A stretch of 64,000 nucleotides of DNA from Dolichospermum planctonicum (GCF_005402965.1 NZ_BJCF01000018.1:1-64000); one strand, 5' to 3'. Positions 33,519-43,527 are shown, numbered from the stretch's first letter. Notes: generated by a model not told the origin, from the sequence alone. Numbers and translations: made by a program.

Positions 33519-34367
33519 ATGCTTGACCAATTAACTATCGGAAATCACTGTTTTGTCTGGGGAAGGCGGACTTATATCATGGGGATTTTAAATGTCACTC
33601 CTGATAGTTTTAGTGATGGTGGTAAATTTAATACTATCTCCGCCGCTTTAACCCAAGCACAAGCAATGGTTGCCGCTGGCGCTGATATCATTGATATTGG
33701 TGGACAATCAACTCGTCCGGGGGCGAAGCAAATATCAGTAGATGCGGAACTTGATCGGGTTATATCTGTTTTGGAGGAGCTACGCCCAGTAGTTGATGTC
33801 CCTCTTTCTGTAGATACAACGAGGGCTGAGGTAGCTAAAGCAGCTATCAACGCGGGAGCAGATTTAGTAAATGACATTTCTGCTGGTACTTATGACCCCG
33901 AAATGCTGCCAACCGTAGCCAGTTTAAACGTGCCAATTATCTTAATGCACATCCGTGGAAACCCTCAAACCATGGTCAATCTCACAGATTATCAAAACTT
34001 AATAGGTGATATTTACAGCTTTTTATCTCAGAGAATTACTGATGCTATCCTGGCGGGAATTGACCAAAATAAAATCATTATTGATCCTGGTATTGGTTTT
34101 GCTAAAAATCATGAGCAGAATTTAGAAATTTTCCGGCGTTTGCGATCGCTAAAAACACTTAATGCTCCGATTTTAGTAGGGGCATCTCGCAAAAGTTTTA
34201 TCGGTAATATCCTCAAGCAACCAGATCCAACATTACGGATTTGGGGAACAGCCGCAGCCTGTTGTGCAGCTATTTTTAATGGTGCAGATATCCTGCGAGT
34301 TCACGATGTTCAAGAAATGCAAGAGGTAACTCTGGTGACAGATGCCATTTTTCGTTATTCCTACTAA
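33519..34367 (+). CDS. folP: Dihydropteroate synthase
   Basis: FolP condenses p-aminobenzoate with hydroxymethyl-dihydropterin pyrophosphate in folate synthesis. The 282-residue product has YIMGILNVTPDSFSDGGKF, GADIIDIGGQSTRPGA, PLSVDTTRAEVA, NDISAG, IILMHIRGNP and the C-terminal VGASRKSFIG. I chose ATG at 33519 because an earlier ATG at 33474 lies in a heptamer repeat and would add 15 repeat-encoded residues. It is co-directional with tpiA, 44 bases downstream. Confidence 0.93.
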   Translation: MLDQLTIGNHCFVWGRRTYIMGILNVTPDSFSDGGKFNTISAALTQAQAMVAAGADIIDIGGQSTRPGAKQISVDAELDRVISVLEELRPVVDVPLSVDTTRAEVAKAAINAGADLVNDISAGTYDPEMLPTVASLNVPIILMHIRGNPQTMVNLTDYQNLIGDIYSFLSQRITDAILAGIDQNKIIIDPGIGFAKNHEQNLEIFRRLRSLKTLNAPILVGASRKSFIGNILKQPDPTLRIWGTAAACCAAIFNGADILRVHDVQEMQEVTLVTDAIFRYSY

Positions 34368-34386
34368 TTACACCAGTTTCCGATGT

Positions 34387-34475
34387 GATGAGGTACAGGT
34401 ATTAATCATAAAAATCTCGTGGTGCGGGCATCTTGCCCGCTCAAAGTGTACCTAACCTAGATGAAATACGCTGTA
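34387..34475 (+). repeat. Hairpin repeat family, copy 3
   Basis: This direct copy of the roughly 88-bp repeat runs GATGAGGTACAGGTATTAAT, then GTGGTGCGGGCA with the palindrome at 34424-34440, then AAAGTGTACCTAACC and ATACGCTGTA. Its end abuts the stop codon of the SPFH gene. It separates two convergent genes, so the palindrome may also act as a terminator. Confidence 0.78.
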
Positions 34476-35336
34476 TTAATTAGCTCCATTACCATTACCG
34501 TTACCGTTACCAGGGTTTTTACTATGATTTTCTTGTACCGAATCAGAAATCAACTCCTGAAACATTTCCGTTGAGTTGGCAGGATCTACAAACACAATTT
34601 TGGCATTATTGCTTGCACCCAGTTTCTCACTAGCGTCTACGTAATCTTGGGCAACAAGATACCGTAAAATATCCTTACTTTCAGGATGAGAACGCAAGGC
34701 TTCAGAAATGATCTCTATAGATGTTTTAGTTCCTTTTGCCCTCTTAACGGCCGCTTCTTCTTCCCCTTCGGCGGCTAAAATCGCGGCTCGTTTTTTAATT
34801 TGTGCGTTCTGTTGCTCTTCCATTGACTTGCGTACAGTCTCAGGTGGGGTGATACTCTGAATATCTAATCGCGTAATTTCAACTCCCCAGGTGGATGTAA
34901 TTGAATTTAATACGCTTAATATAGTTTTGTCTATCTGATCTCTAGACATATTAGTATCCTCCAAGGAATTTTGGGCGATATTTTCCCGGAGGGTAGTTGT
35001 GGCTATGTTTGCTAGAGACTGTTCTAGATCATCAATGGCATAAAAGCTTTTTTCAATGTCCTGAATGCGCCAATAAACAATTGCATCTACTTCTAAATAG
35101 ATACCATCTTTAGTAATTACATTTTGCGGTTTAATATCTAAAAGCTGCTCTCTGGTTGTGTTTTCCATCACAATCTGATCAATGATGGGAACGATGAAAC
35201 TCAGTCCAGGGTTAAGTTTACGATGATATCGCCCCAATCGTTCAACTAAAGCGACATTCCCTTGATTTACCATCTTTGCAGAGGCCAAGGCGTAACCTAC
35301 CAGAGCTAAAAATATAATCAAAATTATTGGGTCCAT
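34476..35336 (-). CDS. SPFH/stomatin-like (paraslipin-type) protein
   Basis: The 286-residue protein has one N-terminal membrane helix (about 2-20) followed by an SPFH/Band 7 domain, with VPIIDQIVMENTTREQLLDI and SLANIATTTLRENIAQNSL, and a helical oligomerising region rich in Ala and Glu. It fits the stomatin/paraslipin group, which forms membrane microdomains and regulates membrane proteases or channels. The C terminus ends in a Gly-Asn repeat encoded by a 6-base tandem (about 34485-34512), which may vary in length. Specific partners are unknown. Confidence 0.9.
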   Translation of the reverse strand: MDPIILIIFLALVGYALASAKMVNQGNVALVERLGRYHRKLNPGLSFIVPIIDQIVMENTTREQLLDIKPQNVITKDGIYLEVDAIVYWRIQDIEKSFYAIDDLEQSLANIATTTLRENIAQNSLEDTNMSRDQIDKTILSVLNSITSTWGVEITRLDIQSITPPETVRKSMEEQQNAQIKKRAAILAAEGEEEAAVKRAKGTKTSIEIISEALRSHPESKDILRYLVAQDYVDASEKLGASNNAKIVFVDPANSTEMFQELISDSVQENHSKNPGNGNGNGNGAN

Positions 35337-35628
35337 GATCTTCTCCTCTTTCAGCTTTGGGCAGAATTGATTTCAGGGTGATGGTTATACCGTGTATTAA
35401 CTAACTGTAATTTTAAATGGGTTAAATGTGTAGTTTTTGAATGAGAATTGTTAATAATTAACCTGCCTTGATATTATAGGCGATTATTGCTATACTTATA
35501 ATTACTATAATTATTAATTTAATTATTAATTGCTGACTAAGTAACTAAGTCATATTATAACCATATTTTAGTCCTAGATTTTTTGGTGGGAAATCTAGAA
35601 AACCATTACTTTACCTTTCCTAAATAAC

Positions 35629-37065
35629 CTAAAATCCAGTAGTGAATAGTCTGATAATCCCCAAGATAGTCCCTAAAGGACCAGCTACAGTATTAACTCT
35701 GTCACCTGTTTTAGCTAAAACGTTGCGATCAACTACGACAACATCATTATTACGCAGGATCGGATTAGTTTCTTCATTAATTCCTTTAGATAAATCCACT
35801 TTAATTGGACGTTTAGTAACTGTACCATTGGCATTGAGGCGGATGAGTTCTATACTTCCTTTACTGGCTCTACTATCATTGAAACCACCAGCAGCTAATA
35901 ATGCCTGATTTAAAGAGCTATTGGGTTGTAATCTTACCGCTCCCGGTCTTTTGACTTCACCCACTACACCCACTTCAATAGTATTTGGCGATAAAGTAGT
36001 GGTAGCCAATTGCGTAGCTTCAGCCGCACTAATGTCTGTAGCTGTAGGAATGACGATTGTATCTCCATCTTGCACCACAATGTCTTGATTGATATCACCA
36101 CTTTGTAGTAATTGCCAAAGGTTGATATCTATAGTTTGTTCCGTACCAGTTCGAGTAGGACGGCGTAATTTAATCTTCCGTACATCTGCAAGGGACGTAA
36201 TTCCCCCAGCTAGTTGTAAACTCCGCATCACAGTGGGTAAACCACCACCAGCACCACCACCCTCTCCTCCACCCGCATTTCCAGCGGTGACAAGATAAGA
36301 ACCGGGACGGTAAACTTGACCAATTACCACCACTGTGCGGGGTGAAGTTTGACTAGCAGCAAAGTTAGCTGCAAAGAGATTCCGAGCTTCAGCCACATTT
36401 AGGCTAGTAGCAGTGGGAACAATAATGGTATCTCCATCTCGTAAGGTAATTTCCTGGGAAATTCGCCCTGTTTGAGTCAATTCCTTTAAATTTAGGGAAA
36501 CCGTCTGCTCTCCAGAACGCCCTACTTTGCGCCGTAATTGCACTTGAGTCACGTCTGCTGCTAATGTCACACCTTGGGCTATAGTTAGGGCAGCTAATAC
36601 CGTTGGGTATTGCACACCGGGGTTATTCCCTGCTCCCCCTTGTAAGCTGAGGGTGTAAGCTCCAGGCCTGGTTACCTCTCCAGCTACAAACACATTTATG
36701 GGACGAGGTGATAACAAGTTAACAGAAATCAGAGGACGTTTGAGAAAACGAGAATATCTTTTCGCAATGGTATCAGAGGCCTGTTCAGTTGTTAAGCCAG
36801 AAACGGGTACACTACCAATTAAAGGCATATTAATTGCACCACCAGGAGGAATTTGATATTCACCTGTATATTCTGGAACTTCAAATACATTTACACGGAT
36901 GAGATCACCGCCTCCTAATAAGTAATCTGTAACTATACTAGATGTTGATTTTACTGACTGCCTCTGTGCCATACTCGCAGATGGTAAAGCGATGTTGACG
37001 GTTGTTAGCAATGCTAAACTCATGGTTGAATGGGTGAGGAATTTACACAAATTTTTATTAAGCAT
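35629..37065 (-). CDS. Polysaccharide export protein (Wza-like, SLBB domains)
   Basis: The 478-residue product has a signal peptide (about 10-33, ending ASMAQ), an N-terminal poly-export domain (LGGGDLIRVNVFEVPEYTGE, then PPGGAINMPLIGSVPVSGLT) and at least three SLBB-type soluble-ligand-binding domains, each opening like INVFVAGEVTRPGAYTL. This is the outer-membrane polysaccharide export family. Conserved glycine-rich loops (GGGEGGGAGGG) lie between domains. No other exopolysaccharide gene lies nearby, so the polymer cannot be named. Confidence 0.92.
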   Translation of the reverse strand: MLNKNLCKFLTHSTMSLALLTTVNIALPSASMAQRQSVKSTSSIVTDYLLGGGDLIRVNVFEVPEYTGEYQIPPGGAINMPLIGSVPVSGLTTEQASDTIAKRYSRFLKRPLISVNLLSPRPINVFVAGEVTRPGAYTLSLQGGAGNNPGVQYPTVLAALTIAQGVTLAADVTQVQLRRKVGRSGEQTVSLNLKELTQTGRISQEITLRDGDTIIVPTATSLNVAEARNLFAANFAASQTSPRTVVVIGQVYRPGSYLVTAGNAGGGEGGGAGGGLPTVMRSLQLAGGITSLADVRKIKLRRPTRTGTEQTIDINLWQLLQSGDINQDIVVQDGDTIVIPTATDISAAEATQLATTTLSPNTIEVGVVGEVKRPGAVRLQPNSSLNQALLAAGGFNDSRASKGSIELIRLNANGTVTKRPIKVDLSKGINEETNPILRNNDVVVVDRNVLAKTGDRVNTVAGPLGTILGIIRLFTTGF

Positions 37066-37682
37066 ACTTACCTGAGACTTGGAGATAACGATATTTGCAG
37101 TTATTCTGAAACATTTTAACGTTGATTACACCTAAACATCGCAGTGGCTCAACAATTTTATTTTCTCATAAATCTTTAATTTTCCGGACATAAGTAATTG
37201 TAATTTATTGCTTTGGGATATGGATTTTATATTTTCCATGAAGTTAATTCACCTCTAAATTTATTTAGACAATTTAATTCTCAATTTTTATAACAATTTT
37301 CGATTCTATATTTTCCACTTCTCCTCAGAGATTTTTTTCTAAAATATCAGATTCATAATTTTATTTTTTAGATATCTCTACACGCTTTCCATTTTTACCT
37401 TGTTTGACTTTTACCTGAGAGCATATTTTAAAGTTTTCGACAAATATGAATTTAGACCTTTTAAACACCTCTGAAATCTACTGTGGTACTACAGATTAAG
37501 CTGTAAATATAGCAGTCTTGTGAAAAATAAAATTACTACTTATGGCTGATTTATCCATGAAAATTTACCAATGGTAGTTATCTTAATCACCAATCTATTC
37601 GCCATAGCTGATACCCTGGACAGCCATTTACCATCAAGCAAAAACGATAAAGTGCTACTTTCTGATTTCGTTTGCTATCTGA
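37066..37682. other. Gap upstream of the export gene
   Basis: This 617-base stretch is AT-rich and has no convincing gene or repeat that I can see. It must contain the promoter of the polysaccharide export gene near its left end. Confidence 0.5.
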
Positions 37683-38298
37683 TTAAATCAATTCAGACAG
37701 GGTATGATTTCTGGTTTGAATTTGCTGAATAAAAAACTCTTCTAGAGATTGACGTGATAGATTCATGGTAATGATTTTTCCACCCATCAAACCCAGACTA
37801 GATAGAAAATCATAGTCATTTTCTTCGAGTATACCTTGCCAACAACCATCAGCACCAAATTCTAAACTAGCTATCCATTAATTGGGGAATACGTTGAGGT
37901 TGTAATTTTTGGGGAATTTGAAATAAACCCGCTGCTAACTCTAAAAATTCCCAACCACTGAGATAGTCGTATAAATAGGGATTTTCCGGGAGGTAGTCAA
38001 TATGTTGTTTAACTTTAACGTCACCTATGGGTTGACCTAATAATAATCCCCTTCCAGATGTGGGGCGGATAATTCCCAACAACAATTTTAACAAAGTGGT
38101 TTTACCCGCACCATTGGGACTGAGCAAGCCAAAGGTTTCTCCTGGATACACTTGTAAAGAACAGTTTTTCAGGGATACAACTTTTTGATTGAGCCAAAAT
38201 CCGGTGCGATAGACTTTTCGTAGTTCACAAGTCAGGACTACAGGTTGTTTGTCTAGGGGATTTTGTCGAGCATTGGAGTTGTCTGCAACAGAATTCAT
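37683..38298 (-). pseudogene. ABC transporter ATPase with internal deletion
   Basis: From ATG at 38298 the frame encodes 143 residues of an ABC ATPase with Walker A (LLSPNGAGKTTLLKLLLG) and the Q-loop region (HIDYLPENPYLYDYLSGWEF), then stops at TAG (37867-37869). Another frame, shifted by one base, runs on from about 37853 with a family-like C terminus (DYDFLSSLGLMGGKIITMN, then SRQSLEEFFIQQ) to TAA at 37683-37685. The signature, Walker B and switch regions, about 130 residues, are missing. It is a deleted and frameshifted pseudogene; the 143-residue N-terminal part alone could not hydrolyse ATP. Confidence 0.85.
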
Positions 38299-38363
38299 GG
38301 ACGTGAAATTATCAACTACTGACTATTGAGAACTATCTACATATTAACCGCTGTCGGGAATTT

Positions 38364-38975
38364 TTATAATACACCTTTGGAACTAGGAATGGTTTCTGCT
38401 CGACGTGGATCAATTTCCGCTGCTACTCGCATAGCTCTAGCAAAGGCTTTAAAAGCAGCTTCAATAATATGATGGGAATTAATACCATCTAATTGACGAA
38501 TATGTAACGTCATTTGGCTATGATTTACCAAGGCCACAAAAAACTCCCGCACCAATTGTGTATCATAAGTCCCCACCCGTTGAGTAGGAATTACCAAACC
38601 ATAACTTAGATGAGGTCTACCGGAGAAATCTAAGGACACTTGTACCAAGGCTTCATCTAAAGGAGCAGTAAAATTACCGAAACGGACAATTCCTTTTTTA
38701 TTTCCCAAAGCTTGAAATAATGCCTGTCCCAAGGTAATTCCCACATCTTCATTAGTGTGATGATCATCAATTTCCCAATCACCTTGAGCTTGAATATCCA
38801 GGTCAAATAACCCATGGGAAGCGATTTGATGAAGCATGTGATCTAAAAAGGGAATACCAGTAGATACTTTACATATACCTGTACCATCAAGGTTGATAGT
38901 GACATAAATATTTGTTTCACCAGTAGTACGGTGAACTGAGACTATGCGAGGTGTTTGTTTGTTGTCCGTTGTCAT
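38364..38975 (-). CDS. hisB: Imidazoleglycerol-phosphate dehydratase
   Basis: HisB catalyses the sixth step of histidine synthesis. The 203-residue monofunctional form has the duplicated metal-binding motifs [26 protein letters not shown], and [16 protein letters not shown], whose histidines bind two Mn ions. It lacks the phosphatase domain of E. coli HisB. It lies downstream of fabI on the same strand with a short repeat-filled spacer, an arrangement I believe is frequent in cyanobacteria. Confidence 0.95.
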   Translation of the reverse strand: MTTDNKQTPRIVSVHRTTGETNIYVTINLDGTGICKVSTGIPFLDHMLHQIASHGLFDLDIQAQGDWEIDDHHTNEDVGITLGQALFQALGNKKGIVRFGNFTAPLDEALVQVSLDFSGRPHLSYGLVIPTQRVGTYDTQLVREFFVALVNHSQMTLHIRQLDGINSHHIIEAAFKAFARAMRVAAEIDPRRAETIPSSKGVL

Positions 38976-38988
38976 TTGTCAGTTGCAA

Positions 38989-39025
38989 TAGGTAATGGGT
39001 AATGGGTAATGGGTAATGGGTAATA
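38989..39025. repeat. GGTAATG heptamer tandem repeat
   Basis: Five consecutive heptamers GGTAATG (the last varied to GGTAATA) lie between hisB and fabI. It is another member of the short tandem heptanucleotide repeat class. Its copy number is likely to vary between strains. Confidence 0.75.
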
Positions 39026-39068
39026 GGGGCAATAAATATTCTCCCTGCCCCCTGCTCCCGGCCTCTTC

Positions 39069-39845
39069 TTACATCCCCATGATTTCATATCCCGCATCTA
39101 CATACAGGATTTGTCCAGTAATACCGCTTGCCAAATCACTACACAAAAAAGCGGCTGTATTACCTACTTCTAATTGAGTGACAGTGCGACGGAGCGGGGC
39201 TACTTTTTCAACATGATGAATCATATCTAGGATACCACCGACGGCAGAAGAAGCTAAAGTGCGAATAGGACCAGCCGAAATGCCATTAACACGAATATTT
39301 TCAGGACCAAATTCGGCTGCTAAATAACGAACACTGGCTTCTAGACCTGCTTTAGCCACACCCATAACATTATAATTAGGAATTGCTCTAACTGCTCCCA
39401 AATATGTAAGAGTAATAATACTTCCGCCTTGAGTCATCAAAGGTTTAGCAGCACCGCTTAACTGTACAAGAGAATAAGTGCTAACTTCTAAAGCTGTATT
39501 GAAACCAGAACGGGAAGTTTGGCTAAAACCTCCGGTCAAATCTTCCTTTTTAGCAAAAGCCAAACAATGGACTAGAATATCTAATCTCCCCCATTCTTGC
39601 CGGATAGTTTCAAAAGTAGATTGAATTTGCTCGTCATTTTCAACATTGCAGGGCAGAAACAAACTAGGGTTGAGCGGTTCTACCAATTCAGCCACTTTTT
39701 TTTCCATTTTACCCTTGTCATCTGGCAAGTAGGTAATACCCAAATTAGCCCCCGCTTTGTGCAGTTGCTGGGCAATTCCCCAAGCGATAGAACGGTTATT
39801 GGCAATACCTGTAACTAGGGCATTTTTTCCAGACAGATTCAGCAT
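39069..39845 (-). CDS. fabI: Enoyl-[acyl-carrier-protein] reductase
   Basis: FabI performs the last, NADH-dependent reduction of fatty-acid elongation. The 258-residue product is a short-chain dehydrogenase with the FabI-type cofactor motif GIANNRSIAWGIA, the catalytic Tyr-x6-Lys pattern in YNVMGVAKAGLEA, and RTLASSAVGG of the substrate loop. The C terminus (GQILYVDAGYEIMGM) is typical. Upstream, on the other strand, lies ntcA across a 374-base gap. Confidence 0.95.
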   Translation of the reverse strand: MLNLSGKNALVTGIANNRSIAWGIAQQLHKAGANLGITYLPDDKGKMEKKVAELVEPLNPSLFLPCNVENDEQIQSTFETIRQEWGRLDILVHCLAFAKKEDLTGGFSQTSRSGFNTALEVSTYSLVQLSGAAKPLMTQGGSIITLTYLGAVRAIPNYNVMGVAKAGLEASVRYLAAEFGPENIRVNGISAGPIRTLASSAVGGILDMIHHVEKVAPLRRTVTQLEVGNTAAFLCSDLASGITGQILYVDAGYEIMGM

Positions 39846-40219
39846 AAACTTTGCTAATATAATTCATCATTAGGAGCATACTAGAATCTGACCCTAGTTT
39901 AACTTTGTGAGTCTAGAAATTTTCTAAAATCCGCAAAGAGTAGGCAGGAAGTACCCGGCAAATCATAACCATATTTGTAAAGATTCTCAAGAAATTTCCC
40001 AGCTTTGGGGCAAAACCTGGAGACGATAACTAGCAGAACTACTTATCAATAATTACTAGCTAACCTGAACCAAAATTATGTATCATAATCAACGAAGGGT
40101 TAGGAAATATGAATTTGGGTATAGGAAAAACAAAAAAAATAACGGTGCTTTATTGATTTTTCAGGTGTATTCTTAGGTAATTAGTTTTTGTTTTTCTGGC
40201 ATTGGGTAGGGGAAGGGAG
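39846..40219. promoter_or_regulatory. Divergent regulatory gap fabI-ntcA
   Basis: The 374-base gap contains the promoters of fabI and ntcA. A near-match to the NtcA site occurs at 39940-39954: GTA, nine bases, TAC, where the consensus is GTA-N8-TAC. The one-base excess makes it doubtful. ntcA is known to be self-activated in relatives, so a real site is expected in this gap. No gene is seen. Confidence 0.3.
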
Positions 40220-40891
40220 ATGATCGTGACACAAGACAAAGCCCTAGCAAATGTTTTTCGTCAGATGGCCACCGGGGCTTTTCCCCCGGTTGTCGAGACG
40301 TTTGAACGCAATAAGACGATCTTTTTTCCGGGAGATCCTGCTGAACGAGTTTATTTTCTTCTCAAGGGTGCGGTGAAACTGTCGAGGGTGTATGAAGCAG
40401 GAGAAGAAATAACGGTGGCTCTGCTGAGGGAAAATAGCGTTTTTGGCGTGCTGTCTCTATTGACAGGTAATAAGTCTGATCGATTTTATCATGCAGTGGC
40501 ATTTACCACTGTAGAATTGCTTTCAGCGCCAATTGAACAAGTGGAGCAGTCACTAAAGGAAAATCCAGAATTATCAATGTTAATGCTGCGAGGGCTGTCT
40601 TCGCGGATTCTCCAGACGGAGATGATGATTGAAACTCTGGCTCACCGCGACATGGGTTCACGGTTAATTAGTTTTTTACTGATTCTTTGTCGTGATTTTG
40701 GCGTTCCTTCTGCTGATGGCATTACCATTGATCTGAAGTTATCACATCAGGCGATCGCTGAAGCAATTGGCTCGACTCGCGTTACTGTGACTAGACTCCT
40801 GGGAGATTTACGCGAGAAAAAAATGATTTCCATTCATAAAAAGAAGATTACTGTGCATAAACCTGTCGCTTTAAGTAAGCAATTTACTTAA
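40220..40891 (+). CDS. ntcA: Global nitrogen regulator NtcA
   Basis: NtcA is the CRP-family activator that responds to 2-oxoglutarate and controls nitrogen assimilation and heterocyst differentiation. The 223-residue product (from ATG 40220) has the N-terminal effector domain ([20 protein letters not shown]) and the C-terminal helix-turn-helix in [20 protein letters not shown]. The family is almost invariant in cyanobacteria, and this copy appears intact. An earlier in-frame start at 40202 would add six residues and is not conserved. Confidence 0.97.
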   Translation: MIVTQDKALANVFRQMATGAFPPVVETFERNKTIFFPGDPAERVYFLLKGAVKLSRVYEAGEEITVALLRENSVFGVLSLLTGNKSDRFYHAVAFTTVELLSAPIEQVEQSLKENPELSMLMLRGLSSRILQTEMMIETLAHRDMGSRLISFLLILCRDFGVPSADGITIDLKLSHQAIAEAIGSTRVTVTRLLGDLREKKMISIHKKKITVHKPVALSKQFT

Positions 40892-40909
40892 AATTTATAA
40901 TTTATGGGG

Positions 40910-41070
40910 TAAGGTCAATAGATTTTGGATTTACGATTTTGGATTTTGGATTGACTCCACCCTAAAGTGTGGAGCTTGGGGATTTTAAATTAGCGATTTT
41001 GGATTAGTTCTGCCCTGAAGGGGCGAGGGTTGTACCGAAAATTCCCAATCTAAAATCTAAAATCTAAAAT
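40910..41070. repeat. Repeat-filled spacer ntcA to DUF3084 gene
   Basis: The 324-base spacer 40892-41215 is mostly low-complexity repeat: GATTTTGGATTTACGATTTT and similar on the left, and AATCTAAAATCTAAAATC near 41048-41066, inverted relative to each other. Between them are two short GC-rich hairpin-like segments. The same repeat type is embedded in mnmE and lies before pntA2. No gene is seen. Confidence 0.65.
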
Positions 41071-41215
41071 TTTTTGGTCAGGTAATGGAATTGGTACGAA
41101 TTTTTAGATATTAGGGGCAACCAATTCCAAAATTACCCCCACTCCATTGATTATTTATCCACAGACAATGGTTGAACGTAGTAGGCTAGACTGGTCAGCA
41201 TTTCCGTAGCTAACA

Positions 41216-42664
41216 ATGACCACTGGTTACATCCTAATTGCAGCAATTCTCATCCTGGGAGGCGTGATTGCCACCGTGGGCGATCGCATCGGCACACGAG
41301 TTGGTAAAGCACGTCTCTCACTCTTCAACTTGCGTCCGAAAAAAACCGCTGTAATTGTGACTATTTTTACGGGTGGTCTGATTTCTGCAACCACTTTAGC
41401 AATTCTATTTGCTGCTGATGAAGGATTGCGAAAGGGTTTATTTGAGTTGGAGGATATTCAAAGGGACTTGGGACAAAAGCGGGAACAACTGAAAACCGCA
41501 GAAACTCAAAAAGGTCAGGTAGAACGTGAGTTAAATCAAAGCAGACAAGAACGAAGTCAGGTACAACAGGAATTACAAACTATCAATAAATATTTGCGAG
41601 CGGCAAATACTAAACAAAAAGCTACACAATCTCAATTGAATCGTACTCTTAACCAACAGGCTAAAACTCAAGTACGACTTTATGAAACTCAACGTCGTCT
41701 CGGTGGAATTGTGGTTCAATATCAACAAGCTAAAACTGAATTACAAACTCTTTACAATCAGCGCCTGACATTACAAAGTGCAGTGCAAGAATTAAAGTCA
41801 GAACGAGAAAGATTGTATGCTCAAAGTAAGCAAGCTATTGATGAGGCAAAGACGGCTATTGAAAAACGCGATCGCAAAATTACTAAATTAGATAAGCTGA
41901 TTCAAAACCGCAATCTACAAATTAAACAACGAGAAGAAATTATTCTGACAAGAGAATCTCGTTTACAAGAATTGGAAAAACAACAAAAATTTTTAGAACA
42001 AGAAGTAGCTAGATTAGAAAAATATTATCAGTCTTACCGTGATCTCCGGTTGGGTAAATTAGGTTTAGTTAGGGGTCAAGTGATAGTGGCAGGGTTAATT
42101 ACTGTTGATAAACCTATTATGGCAACTCAGGCAATTATCCAAATTTTACAAGAAGCTAATCGTAATGCCAATATTCAATTAACTGAACCTGGCGCTAAAT
42201 CTACAAATACAGAAATACTGCGTGTGACTAAAAATCAAGTTGATCAATTAATTGCACAAATTAAAGATGGTCGAGAATATGTAGTACGAATCTTTTCAGC
42301 AGGTAATTACGTTAGAGGTGAAAAGCAAATCGAATTTTTTGCAGATGCAGCCCGAAATCAACTAGTGTTTTCATCAGGTGAGGTACTGGCTACAACTACA
42401 GCCGATTTAATTAATATGACATCTGACCAACTGCGTCAACGTCTAGATTTGCTAGTTTCTGCTTCTCAATTTCGCGCTCGAAATGCGGGAATTGTTGAAG
42501 CTGTAGAAGTAGAAGGGACTTTTGTTCGCTTTGTTACTCAATTACAGCAAACAGAGCAAGAGATAGAAGTTAAAGCCGTAGCCGCAGAGGATACTTATAC
42601 TATTGGTCCATTAAGAATAAAATTAGTGGCTTTATTAAATGGACAAATTCTTTTCACTACGTGA
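41216..42664 (+). CDS. DUF3084 membrane coiled-coil protein
   Basis: The 482-residue protein has two N-terminal membrane helices (about 4-20 and 45-66), a long coiled coil (about 80-285, rich in Gln, Glu and Arg) and a C-terminal globular part. It matches the cyanobacterial DUF3084 family. Topology suggests a cytoplasmic-membrane protein with a rod-like domain, perhaps structural. In cyanobacteria it is commonly beside the YqgF-like gene, as here. No function is established to my knowledge. Confidence 0.88.
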   Translation: MTTGYILIAAILILGGVIATVGDRIGTRVGKARLSLFNLRPKKTAVIVTIFTGGLISATTLAILFAADEGLRKGLFELEDIQRDLGQKREQLKTAETQKGQVERELNQSRQERSQVQQELQTINKYLRAANTKQKATQSQLNRTLNQQAKTQVRLYETQRRLGGIVVQYQQAKTELQTLYNQRLTLQSAVQELKSERERLYAQSKQAIDEAKTAIEKRDRKITKLDKLIQNRNLQIKQREEIILTRESRLQELEKQQKFLEQEVARLEKYYQSYRDLRLGKLGLVRGQVIVAGLITVDKPIMATQAIIQILQEANRNANIQLTEPGAKSTNTEILRVTKNQVDQLIAQIKDGREYVVRIFSAGNYVRGEKQIEFFADAARNQLVFSSGEVLATTTADLINMTSDQLRQRLDLLVSASQFRARNAGIVEAVEVEGTFVRFVTQLQQTEQEIEVKAVAAEDTYTIGPLRIKLVALLNGQILFTT

Positions 42665-42839
42665 ACAATCAAAAATCAATTTAACATAAACTAATAACAA
42701 AGCAAAACTTTACACAATTACTGAATTAATTTACAATAACAAATAATTAATTTACAATAACAAATGACGAATTTACAATTATAAATGATTGACTTACAGT
42801 AAAAATTGATAACAACAAAGAACTAATGACTAATAACCA

Positions 42840-43262
42840 ATGACTAATACACAACCTGTAGTTTTAGGATTTGATCCTGGTCGTGATAAATGTGGTATTG
42901 CGGTAATGGGATTAGATAGACAACTGTATTATCATAAAGTGATATTAGCAGAAGAGGCGATCGCTAACATTGAAGTACAATTGCAAAAGTTTCCTGTATC
43001 ATTAATAGTGATGGGAGATCAAACAACAGCTAAAAAGTGGAAACAGCAACTTAATCAAGAATTAAGTAAACCGACAAATATTATTTTAGTTGATGAACGT
43101 TATTCTACCTTAGAAGCACGCGATCGCTATTGGCAGATGTATCCACCCCAGGGTATAATTAAACTATTACCCAAAGGAATGCGTCAACCTCCCAGGGCAA
43201 TAGATGATATTGTGGCAGTCCTTCTAATTGAAAGATACCTGAACCGACTAACTAACAAATAA
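42840..43262 (+). CDS. YqgF/RuvX-like RNase H-fold protein
   Basis: The 140-residue product begins VVLGFDPGRDKCGIAVMG, the first strand and catalytic Asp of the RNase H fold. It continues with LIVMGDQTTAKKW and VDERYSTLEARDRYWQ (a conserved Glu) and ends RAIDDIVAVLLIERYL with the last acidic pair. It belongs to the pre-16S rRNA-processing nuclease/Holliday-junction resolvase-like family. The ATG is part of a TGACTAATGACTAAT-type heptamer repeat. It is co-directional with the DUF3084 gene. Confidence 0.85.
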   Translation: MTNTQPVVLGFDPGRDKCGIAVMGLDRQLYYHKVILAEEAIANIEVQLQKFPVSLIVMGDQTTAKKWKQQLNQELSKPTNIILVDERYSTLEARDRYWQMYPPQGIIKLLPKGMRQPPRAIDDIVAVLLIERYLNRLTNK

Positions 43263-43263
43263 T

Positions 43264-43527
43264 TTAGAGTTCAGCCCGAATTGTAAAAGCATAATCCCCC
43301 CCAGGTTCTAATTGATAATCTTGTTGTTCTAAAAACCGTCCTAGAGGTTCTTTAATTAAAGCACGACCTTGGGAAGGCTTTACAGAAAGTTCCCCCCGAC
43401 GAAAATGCCACTGGAAATGCCATTGAAAATTACCAGCGCTGACTTCACCTTCAAGAAAGCCCTGTTGCCAAGATTGGCGGATAATTCTAACATGGGCAGT
43501 AGTTTCTGGCAGACGTTTTGCACTCAC
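43264..43527 (-). CDS. DUF3146 family protein
   Basis: The 87-residue protein contains RIIRQSWQQGFLEGEV, a tandem QWHFQWHF and LIKEPLGRFLEQQDYQLEPG, features of the small cyanobacterial DUF3146 family. It is likely cytoplasmic, beta-rich and basic. Function is unknown. It is convergent with the yqgF-like gene, with one base between the two stop codons. Confidence 0.8.
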   Translation of the reverse strand: MSAKRLPETTAHVRIIRQSWQQGFLEGEVSAGNFQWHFQWHFRRGELSVKPSQGRALIKEPLGRFLEQQDYQLEPGGDYAFTIRAEL

